From the NCBI GenBank assembly GCA_964019425.1, contig OZ025844.1:558001-622000 (forward strand): DNA of 64,000 nucleotides, in the 5' to 3' direction. The position numbers and the translations under genes are program-made. Within the stretch, counting starts at the first letter, position 1. The number at the start of each line of letters is the position of its first letter. The notes beneath the pieces were generated by a model. That model was not told where the DNA came from. It did not search any database and worked only from the letters and a program-made list of their open reading frames with translations. The DNA is from Flectonema sp. DT1601 (taxonomy: Eukaryota; Euglenozoa; Diplonemea; Diplonemida; Diplonemidae). Positions 53,247 through 63,736 of the stretch are shown here, piece after piece.

Positions 53247-54485
53247 ATGGCAATTACAAAAAACATGTTATATAACTTTGAAGTACACGCGCATACAATT
53301 CGACGAATGACCACACCATTACCGGAAGGAGGAACTGTCAGACTCGCATTCAAACTAGCTGACTACCCAACACTAATGGTTGACTGTGGAGGTGTTTATC
53401 ACGGTGAGATAATATGTGAAAAGGGAAAGAGCTGCATGCTTGAGAGTGAGCCAACAGAAATGACTGAGAGACTCCCGTTGTCACTACGATGTATGTTAAT
53501 AGACGTTAGAGAAGCAGAGAAATATCACATCATAGCAAGCAATAAAATACTATTAGGAAACAGTCAACGAGGATCTAGCCTATCGATATCACTAAAGAAG
53601 TATGACTTAGTACTGAATGATGGATTTGGAAAAGCGTTTTGTGAAGTACTTCTTACAATTCATTTATCACTGTTGGGACCATATCATAATGGGGATTATC
53701 AATTACCTTCTTCTCACTCAGTTCATAGCTTCTTGGAATCCGATGTGAATAGTCATCTTCAATCCTTGTTAGATAATACAACGTTGCATTTACAAACCTC
53801 GCCTCTCTCTATTGCTGATTGTGGACCGACGGCCTCGGCGGTCTTCTCCCAGCAAGTTTCTCTCCTCCAGCAGCTCCAACACAATAGTGTGAAGTTGTTT
53901 AAGATTGTCTCAGATGCCCATTACCAGAAAACTGGTTTACAGTTTCGACCGGTTCGTCGGAAGAAGACTAAAAAAAAGAAAAAACTAATCGTAAGAAATA
54001 TTGTAATCGAAGCATCTGATTCTGAGGAAGAATCAGCAGGCAGCATTGATGCTCACGCGTTACTGTTTGTAGCTGCTGCTGGATGTGTAGCTGGTAGTGT
54101 ATTCATTAATTCAGTTAGTGATAATACAAGTCCATTATTCTTACCTAACCCTGATCAAGTTAGAGATTCTCGTTATGACATGGCAGAAACTGATTCTATA
54201 GCGACTCCTATTCCACCTCGACGTGCTAATATGGTTCCTCCTCCTGTCTTGTCGAAGTCACCAATAAAAATTCATGAAAAACGTTCTGGAGATACTGGCT
54301 ATACAGAACATGAATACCTACACGATAACATCCCACCTGTTGGTTATCAAATACAACGAGAGGATGCGAATATTGATGTAATCGATGACTACAACACTAA
54401 CATTGAAAATGATGAAGGGTCCTTCGTATTGCATCACACTGGAGCTGAGGAAGTTTCCACCGGTTCTGACTTTTCTGAAGCCTGA
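53247..54485 (+). CDS. C2-like protein with possible membrane segment, unknown
   Basis: 412 residues in one exon. Residues 5-150 look like a C2-type beta sandwich (LYNFEVHAHTIRRMTTPLPE; VRLAFKLADYPTLMVDC; YDLVLNDGFGKAFCEVLLTI). Residues 160-235 are helical. RRKKTKKKKKLIV near 232 is strongly basic. A moderately hydrophobic stretch near 272-290 (ALLFVAAAGCVAGSVFI) may span a membrane. The C-terminal 120 residues are acidic, P/S/T-rich and disordered. The leader after the acceptor at 53142-53143 is long (103 bases) and has a short upstream ATG frame. It lies just before the inositol kinase, and a join of the two through a weak GTTCTG donor at 54463 is possible but unproven. Confidence 0.7.
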   Translation: MAITKNMLYNFEVHAHTIRRMTTPLPEGGTVRLAFKLADYPTLMVDCGGVYHGEIICEKGKSCMLESEPTEMTERLPLSLRCMLIDVREAEKYHIIASNKILLGNSQRGSSLSISLKKYDLVLNDGFGKAFCEVLLTIHLSLLGPYHNGDYQLPSSHSVHSFLESDVNSHLQSLLDNTTLHLQTSPLSIADCGPTASAVFSQQVSLLQQLQHNSVKLFKIVSDAHYQKTGLQFRPVRRKKTKKKKKLIVRNIVIEASDSEEESAGSIDAHALLFVAAAGCVAGSVFINSVSDNTSPLFLPNPDQVRDSRYDMAETDSIATPIPPRRANMVPPPVLSKSPIKIHEKRSGDTGYTEHEYLHDNIPPVGYQIQREDANIDVIDDYNTNIENDEGSFVLHHTGAEEVSTGSDFSEA

Positions 54486-54645
54486 AATTATAGTTCTGAC
54501 AATTCACATTTTTTTTTTTTTTTTTTTTTTACGAAATTCTGGTTCACAATTTTTGTAGTTTAGATTTATTATTGCTGCTGTCGCTTATGTTAATTAAAAA
54601 TACTTTATTAAAAAAACATATCATTTTTAACTTTTCCCTTTTCAG

Positions 54646-55408
54646 CAAAAACACTCGCGGAGTTAATACAAACAAAAATAATCAAAATAGCGGGCGGAAA
54701 GACACTGGCGACCTGGGAAACAGAGCGTGAGGGGCCGTACTATTCTCCAGAAACCGATTCTATTTCAGAAGTGGAAAAGGGAGACGAAATAGCGAGGGGG
54801 GGGAAGACTGGAAGTCAAGGGACGGGGTTGCAAGCAAGCACGTCTTTTGTATGTCTGTCTGACTGCAACAAGTATCCAGTCACTAACGGTGATGAGAATG
54901 AGGTCCAAATTGGAGGATTTCAGGACGAACTGTCAACAAGCAGCAGTGAAGCTTTTCCCGATGAACACACACAAGTAAACCCACCACCATTCAACGCGTT
55001 GTATCTAAAAGAAAAGACTGATAAGTGCAGCGGCCACCACCTAATGTTCAGAACAAACGACGGGAAAGTCTGCAAAGAAGCAACCGACGAAGAAGAAAAA
55101 TTCTACGCTGCGGAGGAAAGCAAAATCTTCAGATCCTTTATTGCTGAGTACACCGGTTCTGTTGACTTAACCGATTCGCAAATAAACAAAATAAAGGAAC
55201 GTGAGCCTTCAGACGATACTCTCATAAAGGATCCAACGTCAAAGAAAAGATTCATTCTTCTGAGAGATGTCGAATGTGGATTCAAACGTCCTTGTATGAT
55301 GGATATAAAAATGGGGATTAGAGGATTTGGTCTCAACCCATCACAGCAAAAGCGAAACAGTAAAAATAGAAAATCAAAAACAACGACATCTGCTTCACTA
55401 GGGGTATG

Positions 55409-55447
<39 letters not shown>

Positions 55448-55947
55448 CTCTGGAAAACAACAGCAAAAAAAAAAAAAATAACGCAAAACAGATGAGAATA
55501 CACGGGATGAAACTGTGGAGAGGAGACGACACTGAGCCGATTGTCCACGACAAGTATAAGGGAAGAAAACTAACTGAAGACACCATCAGAGATTTTATAA
55601 AACAATTCGTTATAACTGAACGAACTGGATACAGAGTCGACAAACAATTATGTGCTGCTCTTCTAAGCCGTGTACAACAACTGATAAAGTTATTTGAAGT
55701 GCAAGAATCATGTCATTTTTATACATCTTCTCTCTTAGTGTTCTTCGACATGGACTCACCTGTCGAGACTTGCAACATATGCATGATTGATTTCGCATTT
55801 ACATACCCAGTAACGGCAATAGAAAAACACGAGGTACTTGACTCTAGACGTGACACGGGATACCTCCTCGGGCTTAAGAATATATCATCTATATTGACGT
55901 CCATCTGTAACGGTATTCCATATGTTCCTGTAGTGCTTCCTGGATAA
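54646..55947 (+). CDS. Inositol polyphosphate kinase (IP6K/IPK family)
   Basis: Two exons, 54646-55403 and 55492-55947. The 88-base intron (GTATGT...AAAACAG) is removed cleanly between TTSASLG and MRIHGMKLW. IPK-family marks are PCMMDIKMGIRGF (the PxxxDxKxG inositol-phosphate site), RIHGMKLW, SSLLVFFD and MIDFAFTYPV in place of the common DFAHT. Such enzymes add phosphates to inositol phosphates; the IP6K subgroup makes the pyrophosphate IP7. The ATP-lobe insert near 55150-55210 is acidic and low complexity. No in-frame ATG exists between the T-rich acceptor (AG 54644-54645) and the kinase domain, and the frame at the acceptor lacks its first base. The N-terminus must therefore come from an unseen upstream exon or a non-AUG start (GTG at 54771). 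The 5' end is unresolved. Confidence 0.82.
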
Positions 55948-56407
55948 TTAAAAGCTTTTCTTTGGTGGTAGACAGAGAAATAAGTGAATAAAAATTACAA
56001 CAAAAAAAAAGGAGAGAGAAAAAAAAATAAAGAAAACGGAAAAAAAAAAAAAAAAAAAAAAAAAACCATTTTGCTACCTACAACATTATTGCTATGTTTT
56101 GTTTCATTTCATTCAAAAAAAAAAAAAAAAAAAACTGGAAGATTATCCCCAGAAAAGAAAGAAAGAAAGAAAGAAGAAAAGAAAAAGTTAAAACCTAATT
56201 TTAACATCGCGATGTAAGATAAATAAGTGAAGGTCTTACCAGCCGTGGTTCATTACACAACTGAAATATCATTCAACTCTTCTATTTGTATTATTCACAT
56301 ATATCTCAGGCGCATCTTTGTCAGTTCTTTTATCGGTATGTTAGACAGTTTGTAGTTTGCCCTTTTTTTTTTTTTTTTTGTTTCCCACTCCCTTTTTTTT
56401 TGTGTTC

Positions 56408-56438
<31 letters not shown>

Positions 56439-58812
56439 GTGTTCCCCCAAGAAAAATGAAACATGATGCGCGAGCATTTCCTCCTTTGCTGGGTTTTTTT
56501 TTTTCTTTCTTTTTTTTTTTCTTTTCCCCCATTGTTTTCTTGGCTTCACCAAGAAAACCGTTGGGGAAAACAACAACCAAAAAAAAAAAAAAAAAAAATA
56601 GCCAATGCCGCCTACAAAAAATCCCTGGCCCTGTTATTATCGTATTTATTTTTCTATATTTTTTTGCTGTTGTCGTTCAATCCTGTTGTGTTTTTTTTTC
56701 TTTTTTTTCCCCTTCTTTCAACCAATTGTGAACACACAAAAAATAAAAATAAAAATTAAGCAACGCGCTCAACGAGTCATCGCCATTTGCAGTTTGGTCA
56801 GTTGTTGTGTTGAGTTTGGCGTGGGCTAATCTCTCTATGTCTATATTTGGGGAAAAGGAAAAAAAAAAAAAAAAGAAGAGAAAAAAAAGTTGTACTACGA
56901 TTCGTTATTATAATGCGGCGGGTTAGTTTGGTTCACTTTATGTATTTTTTTAAATACATGAAAAACTCAGTCTTATTCGGATCAAATAACCACTGCCCTA
57001 CGATCTGTATTCTTTTTTTTTTCTTTTTTTTTTTTTTTTTTTTTTTCAACCTGTTGTTTATGGATGGAGGGCGGCAACCTGTATTGTCGTATTTATTATT
57101 TTTTAACTTTACTTTCTGACTTTTCTGCAAGCAAGGGAAGCTTTGCTTGGAGTTTTCATTTGGTTTCTGCGTGCCTTATCGTGTGCGTGTACAAAGGGGA
57201 AAGGTGCCTTTGACATTCCTTGTTTTAAAAAAAAAAAAAAAAAAAAAAAATAGCGAAGAGGAAAAAAAGAAGGGAACAGGCAATCCTCAAAATAGAAATA
57301 GCAAACATGGAGGAAAAGATGTGGAAAGAAAAGAAAAGCGGAACTCTGAAGAACGAAGTTCCATATTGTTTTGTTCAGTTTTTGTTGTGCCCCCTACTGC
57401 GGTTTTCCCTTTTTAAATCATGTGGTCCCTTTTTTATGTGGGGAATTCACTTCTGAAGCCGTTCGCCTTGTGTGGCATTTGTTTGCTTTTGAAATGGATT
57501 TCAATATATAATTTTTTTTTTTTTTTTTTGTGATATTTTAATTTAGTTATTTTTTTTTTTTTTATTTTTCTTTTTTTAGATTGGGAACAACCAAATGTAA
57601 TTCCACACGAAAATAGCTGGTGTTGTTGCAGTCGCTGGACCCACTGGAATCACCTGGTTTCCCCCCTTTTTAGAATTAAAAAAAAAAAGAAAACGCGAGA
57701 CAAAAAGAACGAAACTTTTTTTTTTTTTTTTTTTTTTTGACAAGTAAAACCCTTTGAACGCGTTCATCGAATTCGCCGATTGTGAGGCGGCATCAAGTAG
57801 CAAGAACCACTCTACCACTGTGATCGCATTTCTCCTCTGATGGCACTAACTTGTAACTCACTTAAACGTAAGATCACACATTGGCTGTAATAACACATCA
57901 GATATGTCGGTACAAGAAATTAAAGCAACCAGCATGTGAATGTTATTTGCCAGATGTGCATGTGTGAGGTATTTTTTTATTTATTTTTTTTTTTTTCCCC
58001 CACTTCTTTTTCATTCTTCCCCTTTATCTTGGCTCATCTATCCCCTTACGCAAAGATGAAGGAAAGCCTGGCTATTTTTTTGACATACTCAAAAAGGGAA
58101 GTTGGGAGTTCTTTGTGTAGTAGAAATCACTTTTAGTAGCACATTTTTTGGAAAGGAAAAAAAAAAAAGAGCGCAGTCATTTTCCCTCCTCAAAGTTGGT
58201 ACATTTTACTGTTGACGTGTGAGATTAGTTTCTTTTTGAGTAATTCATTCTCTTTAGTCACAGTGAACACTATGCAGGTACACTTATGCTACCTTCATGT
58301 GAGCTTAGTTTGTTTTCCCAGTTTCATTTCTTTTTTTTGAAAGAAGAGATTTTGCTAATCTCATTCTGTGAAGCATTAAGTACAAAAAGTATATTTGGAA
58401 CTAGTCTTTTTTTATGAACCTTTTGTTTCCCATTTTCCTTGGCCGGTGTGAATCACTTTTTGGCATCATAAGAAAAAAAAAAAGAAAAAAAAAGCAATTG
58501 CTATGTGAATTTGCGCTACTCAGCGCAATAATCTTAGTGCAATAGTTCACAGCTGGATTCACATATTCGCGGATCCATTATTATTGTATGTCGTTGTTTA
58601 CTATTTTTTTCTGATGCTTAACTTGCATATAGATGCAACTGAGAGTGAAAGCTTATGTATGGAAAAAAAAAAGATGCGTCATTTCTTGTCCTTATCTCTG
58701 TTTTTTATTTTGCTATTTTCTGTTTGTTGTCTAAACAACGACATTTCACTCGGCAGTTGGTTTTTTTTTTTTTTAAATTATTATATTGATTGGCGAGTAA
58801 AAAAACGTTAAC

Positions 58813-58843
<31 letters not shown>

Positions 58844-59204
58844 AAGGGGAGGGGGACATAATGGAAAATGAATATTATAAAATATTATGGTGAACTTGCT
58901 GCGTGAATTCTTTGAGAGATCGACCATTTCCATCGTTGTTATTTATTATTGGAAAAATAAGTCGCTTAATTCAGGTAGCCGCACTCGTGAAAGTGCGTTT
59001 ACTCGCCGCCTCTTATCAGTTGCGTACTTGGTCTCATCTTCATGAGGTGGTTTTTACCACAGAATTTCATTGGCATTTAATTATTTCGTATTTTTTTTTT
59101 AATTTTTTTTTTTTATTACCCTTTCGTTGCTGTGTATCCCTGACAGTCTTCCGAAGTACACTTTTTTTTTTTTTTTTTTTTAAGGGAAAACCCCTAATTC
59201 CACA
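55948..59204. other. Long homopolymer-rich spacer
   Basis: About 3.3 kb without a supportable gene; open frames are K-, F- or L-rich readings of A and T runs. It contains the strong inverted repeat at 56522-56570. Composition changes sharply at 59205, where the LINE block begins. Confidence 0.6.
56522..56570. repeat. Imperfect inverted repeat (hairpin) inside T...A flanks
   Basis: TTTTCCCC pairs with GGGGAAAA. Then, after a 4x4 internal loop (CATT/CGTT), GTTTTCTTGG pairs with CCAAGAAAAC around a CTTCA loop: 18 paired bases. T-rich sequence before it and A-rich sequence after it could extend the stem. It may be a foldback element or a cruciform; no coding role. Confidence 0.8.
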
Positions 59205-59230
59205 AAAATAGTTTGCGAAATCGCCAACTC

Positions 59231-62200
59231 ATCACAAAATTTTTAACCGCTCGAAACAACCCAACATGACGGGAAAAAGTTCAAGTCTACGGACTGGAAC
59301 TGCTTTGGGACCATGCTCGAAAAGAGAATTAGAAAATCAAGACTCTCCGATGATGCAACTGCGAATGCCAAGCTCTTTAACAACATACTGCATGAAGTGG
59401 CGGCTAAATTCATTCGTCGACGTCTCCTTTTCAAAGGAAAACGGAGACGAAAGTGGAAGACGTCAACTCCCGATTCTACCAAATCGAAGGGTGTCCACCT
59501 ACGTGATCAACTTGACAAGGGTAACAACTTTGCCTTTGCGTTTAAGAAGATCAAAGAACTGCAGCAAGATGCTGGTAAGGATATCGGTGTCAACAATATC
59601 TCTGACTGCGATCTCCCATCAGCATTCTTGGACCTGTTTGTCTCGAAATCGGAAATATTATCGCTAGAGGCCCCTGCACTCTCAGAAGGTGATAATGAAA
59701 TAGATATTTGCTGTGATTTCACAATGGCTGAAATTAAAGCTGCGATTAAGAACCTGAAGACCCGCAAGGCTGCAGGACCTGATGGAGTTCACAATGAGAT
59801 GATCAAAAACTTCACTCCGGCAACAGTGGAATACCTCTTGAGAATTATTAACACTTCCTGGAAGACTTCAAAAGTACCGTACCAGTGGAAACAAGGTTTA
59901 ATCAAGCCTATGTTCAAGGCTGGAAAACCTCGAAATGAGCTGAAGAGTTTCAGACCCATTACGCTCACCTCGGTTGTTGGGAAACTTGCGGAGAGGCTCG
60001 TGTATGACCGACTCATGCACTGGCTCACAAAACATTCGTCGCTCAGCCCACTACAGGCTGGATTCAGAAAGGGGAGAAATACCTGCGAGCAGATCACCGT
60101 TCTAGTGGATGCTATCGTAAGGAGCCACATGGAAGAAAAGAGATCAGTGTTCTTGTCATTCGACTTTACTGCTGCGTTTGACAGGATCAACCATAAGATA
60201 CTTATATTAAAATTAGTAAAGATGGGTGTTCCGAATGTTATTATCAGATGGATCACAGACTTTCTTACAAACAGGAAGGTTAGAGTTGAAGCAAATGGTC
60301 ATTTTAGCGAATTCCGTACTCTGGCTAAGGGGGTTCCCCAGGGATCGATCCTGGGTCCTCTTCTCTATCTTATCTACGTTGATGACCTCTGCAAGATTTT
60401 GGAACTGGAGAAGGAAACAACGACGTCTGCTCTGTATGCTGATGACACAGCCTGTGTAGTGTCAGGATCAAACATGGAAGAAGCTCTTTCGAATGCTCAA
60501 TTAGTACTCGACAAAGTGGATCAATGGTGTTTTGAAAACGACATGGCCTTATCGGTCTCCAAAACCTGTGCGCTTAAGATGAATGTTCGCTCGAAGGGCA
60601 TAGTACTAAACGATACGTGTAATCGCGAACTGCTTTTCTCTAGATCTGTTGAGGAACGCATGCTTAAACTTGACTATGGTGACATCGAGAATCATATCAA
60701 TCTCAAATCACCCAGACCCATGCTTCAAAGTGGCGAAACGATTCTTGAAATTGGAGGAATCCCAATCAAGACACAAGAAGAACTCGACAACTTGATGCTG
60801 CAATACGTCGTTCGTGAGGACAGCATTATGGTTGTGAGAGCAATATTCAAAACTGCCTTTCTGTTACCGATAGTCGACTCAGTAAAATACCTCGGAGTTC
60901 ACATCGACGACAGGCTCACCTTCCACAAACAAGTAGGCAAGATTCACGAAGAATTAAAGAGGGGGATATCACTTCTGCAGTGCCTCCAGCCGTACGAACT
61001 GGACTACAAGACTCTTAACATGGTTAAGAACCTTTATGTAACCGCGAGAATCTCGTATGCGCTTGACAGTTTTGGTTGGCTGATAAGCAGCAGCGTTGAC
61101 AGCATCGACTTCGAACTGAGGAAGGTCGCCAGACTGGTTACTGGATGCAGCAAGTGTACGCCAAGAGAGTTACTGTTGTGGGAGTCTGACATGTATCCTT
61201 TTAAACGTCAGATTGAAAAGCAGACAAAAATTGCGTACTACAGGTATAAAGCCATGACTTGGATACCTAATACAAACAGACTCGCCTCAACACAAAGCTA
61301 CTGGGCTGGCCTAATCCCTGGCACTGATAGTCAGCGTGAAAGCCAGTGCTTAGTGCAGCCTGACTCGATGGAACCCTGGGTATCTCCGACGAACCTTAGG
61401 ATTAGCAACAGCTGCGGATTTCCGAAGTCCGCGAACCCTGCGGTGGACAAAGAAAAATTCATGTCGTACATTGGAACGTTACCTCCTGTCGACATGGTAA
61501 TCAACTGCGATGGTTCTTACTCTGCTTCCGGCGCGGCCGGTGCGGCTCATATTGCCAAGTCACGTAGCGGCCTTCGATCTGCATACGCGTCTAGGCTTTA
61601 TCAAGCTGACTGCAGCTATAGGACTGAACAACATGCTCTGAAGAACGCGGCTAGACATCTGAAAACGGTGTTTAGCAAAGATACTTCAATGAAATCTGTG
61701 AGGATATTCACGGACTCAAAATCCCTTCTGGATGAACTGCTGGGTGGAAGGTGCAGACAGAAGAATACTGAGTCCTTGAAGATACTGGAATACCTGCGCA
61801 TGTGTGAAATGAAAGTGCATTTGCAATTCATCCCCTCGCACATTGGAATCGAGTTTCACGATGAAGTTGACGCGCTTGCAAAGGAAGCAGCGCACAACAA
61901 GAACATCCGACCTGTGCTAGTCAAAGGCACTTACTTCTCGCGATCATCACATGTTAAGCGCTGCATCAAAAAGGATCTGCTTAACGTGAGTGGTTACACC
62001 TGCTACAAACACCTCATCAGAGGCCGTTCCGTTAAATACCCTCCTGGGATGGAAAGAGCCGACGAGATACGGATAGCGAACTTCCGGACAGGATGTCACC
62101 CGCTAATTCAGAACTGGCGCAAGACGATCGACTGCCCATTTTGTGGCGAACCGTCCTCACAGGTTCACCTGCTGCAGGGATGTCAATCTCCCAAACTCGA

Positions 62201-62881
62201 CTCGGCCAGGTTCAAAATCCTGGGCTTCTCAACACTGACCGGCAAGTGGGATCGCGATCGAGAACTTATTATTGCCAACGAAATTCCTAACCTTGAAGCT
62301 CTCTTCACTTTGGCGTGGCTTCCATCACTCGCGTTGATCATAAGGTGGATGGAACAGACATCTAACCTTAGACTTTGGAAGTAAAGTAGGTGACATGTAG
62401 TCGCCAATATCAATTTGTTATTATTTTTTAGTATTTTCATCATTATCAATCATCTCCTGGTTGGGTAACTGCACATCACCTTCGGTGTTGTCGCAGTGTC
62501 TCTTCCAACACTCCTGTCTCCTTTTTCTCCTATTCTCCTTATAAATTTCTCTTGAGGGCAGGCCTTCGGGCTGTTCAAGTGGTCTTTGACCACCGCTCTA
62601 GTTATATGCTCGATTCTTTGTTTTCCTTATCGATGGTAGGAATGGTAACCGAATTAGCTTCATGTGTCCAATTTCAAGGACGCGTGACCATTTATTTTTT
62701 TTTTCCGTTGCCGCTCTTCTTACGTCCTCAGGCGGAGCCTACCTATGTTTCCCGTGTTTTCCAATTTGTCAGACTTAAACCAAAAGAAAGTATAAAAGAA
62801 AGACAAAACAAAGAAGTGAAAAGAACAAAAACAAAGAGTCTGGAAGCACAGACGAGTGTAACCAAAAAAAAAAAAAAAAAA
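59231..62881 (+). mobile_element. LINE (ingi/I-like non-LTR retrotransposon), 5'-truncated
   Basis: The element carries one long reading frame with reverse transcriptase, RNase H and a CCHC-like knuckle. It begins directly after the 26-base repeat, inside the linker that in full-length elements follows the endonuclease, so the AP-type endonuclease is missing. The 3' end is placed at the A run 62864-62881, about 480 bases after the stop; this end is a guess. RT plus RNase H is typical of the I/ingi group found in trypanosomes and other eukaryotes. Confidence 0.75.
59247..62384 (+). CDS. LINE reverse transcriptase / RNase H protein, N-terminally truncated
   Basis: Open from the base after a TAA at 59244-59246; the first ATG is at 59313 (1023 residues from there). 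Positions from that Met: linker helix NAKLFNNILHEVAAKFIRRR near 20, KAAGPDGVHNEMI near 152, FRPITLTSVVGKL near 213, AGFRKGRNTCEQ near 249, FDFTAAFDRI near 281, GVPQGSILGPLL near 340, YADDTACVV near 376, KYLGVHIDDRLTF near 526. All RT aspartates are present. Between MNVRSKG and VDSVKYLG lies an extra 90-100 residues with a PDZ-like pattern (GETILEIGGIPIKTQEELDN). RNase H is near 727-860 (INCDGSYSASGAAG, TEQHALKNA, FTDSKSLL, SHIGIEFHDEVD), and the knuckle CPFCGEPSSQVHLLQGC is near 940. No inactivating change is seen within it. GC content and codon use differ from the host genes. Confidence 0.9.
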   Translation, partial: PLETTQHDGKKFKSTDWNCFGTMLEKRIRKSRLSDDATANAKLFNNILHEVAAKFIRRRLLFKGKRRRKWKTSTPDSTKSKGVHLRDQLDKGNNFAFAFKKIKELQQDAGKDIGVNNISDCDLPSAFLDLFVSKSEILSLEAPALSEGDNEIDICCDFTMAEIKAAIKNLKTRKAAGPDGVHNEMIKNFTPATVEYLLRIINTSWKTSKVPYQWKQGLIKPMFKAGKPRNELKSFRPITLTSVVGKLAERLVYDRLMHWLTKHSSLSPLQAGFRKGRNTCEQITVLVDAIVRSHMEEKRSVFLSFDFTAAFDRINHKILILKLVKMGVPNVIIRWITDFLTNRKVRVEANGHFSEFRTLAKGVPQGSILGPLLYLIYVDDLCKILELEKETTTSALYADDTACVVSGSNMEEALSNAQLVLDKVDQWCFENDMALSVSKTCALKMNVRSKGIVLNDTCNRELLFSRSVEERMLKLDYGDIENHINLKSPRPMLQSGETILEIGGIPIKTQEELDNLMLQYVVREDSIMVVRAIFKTAFLLPIVDSVKYLGVHIDDRLTFHKQVGKIHEELKRGISLLQCLQPYELDYKTLNMVKNLYVTARISYALDSFGWLISSSVDSIDFELRKVARLVTGCSKCTPRELLLWESDMYPFKRQIEKQTKIAYYRYKAMTWIPNTNRLASTQSYWAGLIPGTDSQRESQCLVQPDSMEPWVSPTNLRISNSCGFPKSANPAVDKEKFMSYIGTLPPVDMVINCDGSYSASGAAGAAHIAKSRSGLRSAYASRLYQADCSYRTEQHALKNAARHLKTVFSKDTSMKSVRIFTDSKSLLDELLGGRCRQKNTESLKILEYLRMCEMKVHLQFIPSHIGIEFHDEVDALAKEAAHNKNIRPVLVKGTYFSRSSHVKRCIKKDLLNVSGYTCYKHLIRGRSVKYPPGMERADEIRIANFRTGCHPLIQNWRKTIDCPFCGEPSSQVHLLQGCQSPKLDSARFKILGFSTLTGKWDRDRELIIANEIPNLEALFTLAWLPSLALIIRWMEQTSNLRLWK

Positions 62882-62895
62882 GTTCAGAACTTTCG

Positions 62896-62976
62896 GAGCT
62901 CCGGTGGTTTATTGGTTATGACCGCCGAATCATGACCCGGAGGTCTCGGGTTCGAACCCCGTGACATCCTTTTTTC
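62896..62976 (+). repeat. tRNA-derived sequence with Pol III boxes and T terminator
   Basis: TGGTTTATTGG (62905-62915) fits the A box and GGTTCGAACCC (62949-62959) fits the B box, at tRNA-like spacing. A T-arm (CGGG-TTCGAAC-CCCG) and a D-arm are recognisable. The acceptor stem (GGAGCTC against GACATCC) pairs at only 5 of 7 positions and the anticodon stem at about 3 of 5. A T run follows directly. It is a decayed tRNA or the head of a SINE, not a convincing functional tRNA. Confidence 0.5.
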
Positions 62977-63704
62977 TCTTTTTCGTAATGACGGAAAATG
63001 TGACCAAAACATAGTCAAAGGGCGGATTGATCACCCACTGGTCGAGTTGAGACATATTCCCGTTGCAATAAATCACCAAGACCCCTCCCGTGTGATCGAT
63101 CACTTTAAAATGTTACTGTGCAGTTCACCAGTGAGACTAAGACCTCCAACCAAAATTCACCAGACTTCAAGCAGCATTCCAAATTAGGTAATTTTTGTCA
63201 GACACATTCGAACCATCGAGAACAGAAATTCTCACGTTAGTAAAAGCTTGACCTTTAGAAATGTGGCTTAACGATCCTCATCATCGATTTAGGTTCGTGA
63301 CTTAGAAGCCTTCGTCAATGTGGCCCTCCTCCCAGCCAAACTCCCCACCTGACTGGTGTCTCCAAACGAGGGGTCGAGCCGAAGCCCGTTTGTCGCTGGA
63401 ATCGGAAAAGCTACGAGTTTCGAAATCCGAAAGGACCCTATCCTCCGAAGAGGCAGCTGCCGTTCCCCCATCATTGGATAAGTAAAGCGACGATAAGAGT
63501 AGTGGTATTTCATTGTTGGTAAACCTCCCACCTATAACTACACCCCCTATGTCACTGCACAAAGTCAGACTAGAGTCAAACTCAACAGGGTCTTCTTTCC
63601 CCGCTGACAGTTTCAAGTCCGTTCCCTTGACTGCTGTTTCGCCAGATAGTAGGTAGGGACAGAAGGAATCTCATTGGTCCATTCATGCGCGTCTTTAATT
63701 AGAA

Positions 63705-63736
<32 letters not shown>

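Noticed and set aside
53247-55947. One fused gene: C2-like protein joined to the inositol kinase
   Set aside because: The phase fits a donor at 54463, but that donor is GTTCTG, unlike the GTATG/GTGTG donors elsewhere. The acceptor at 54645 is also of the gene-start type. Kept as two genes.
59266-59667. 133-codon frame overlapping the start of the LINE protein
   Set aside because: It is a shadow of the reverse transcriptase frame and has no domain.
62896-62969. Functional tRNA gene (Met- or His-like)
   Set aside because: Acceptor and anticodon stems have several mismatches and the anticodon loop lacks the usual T before the anticodon.
63302-63616. 104-codon minus-strand frame as an independent host gene
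   Set aside because: No ATG at its start, no acceptor and no domain. It overlaps another minus frame and fits better as part of a decayed element.
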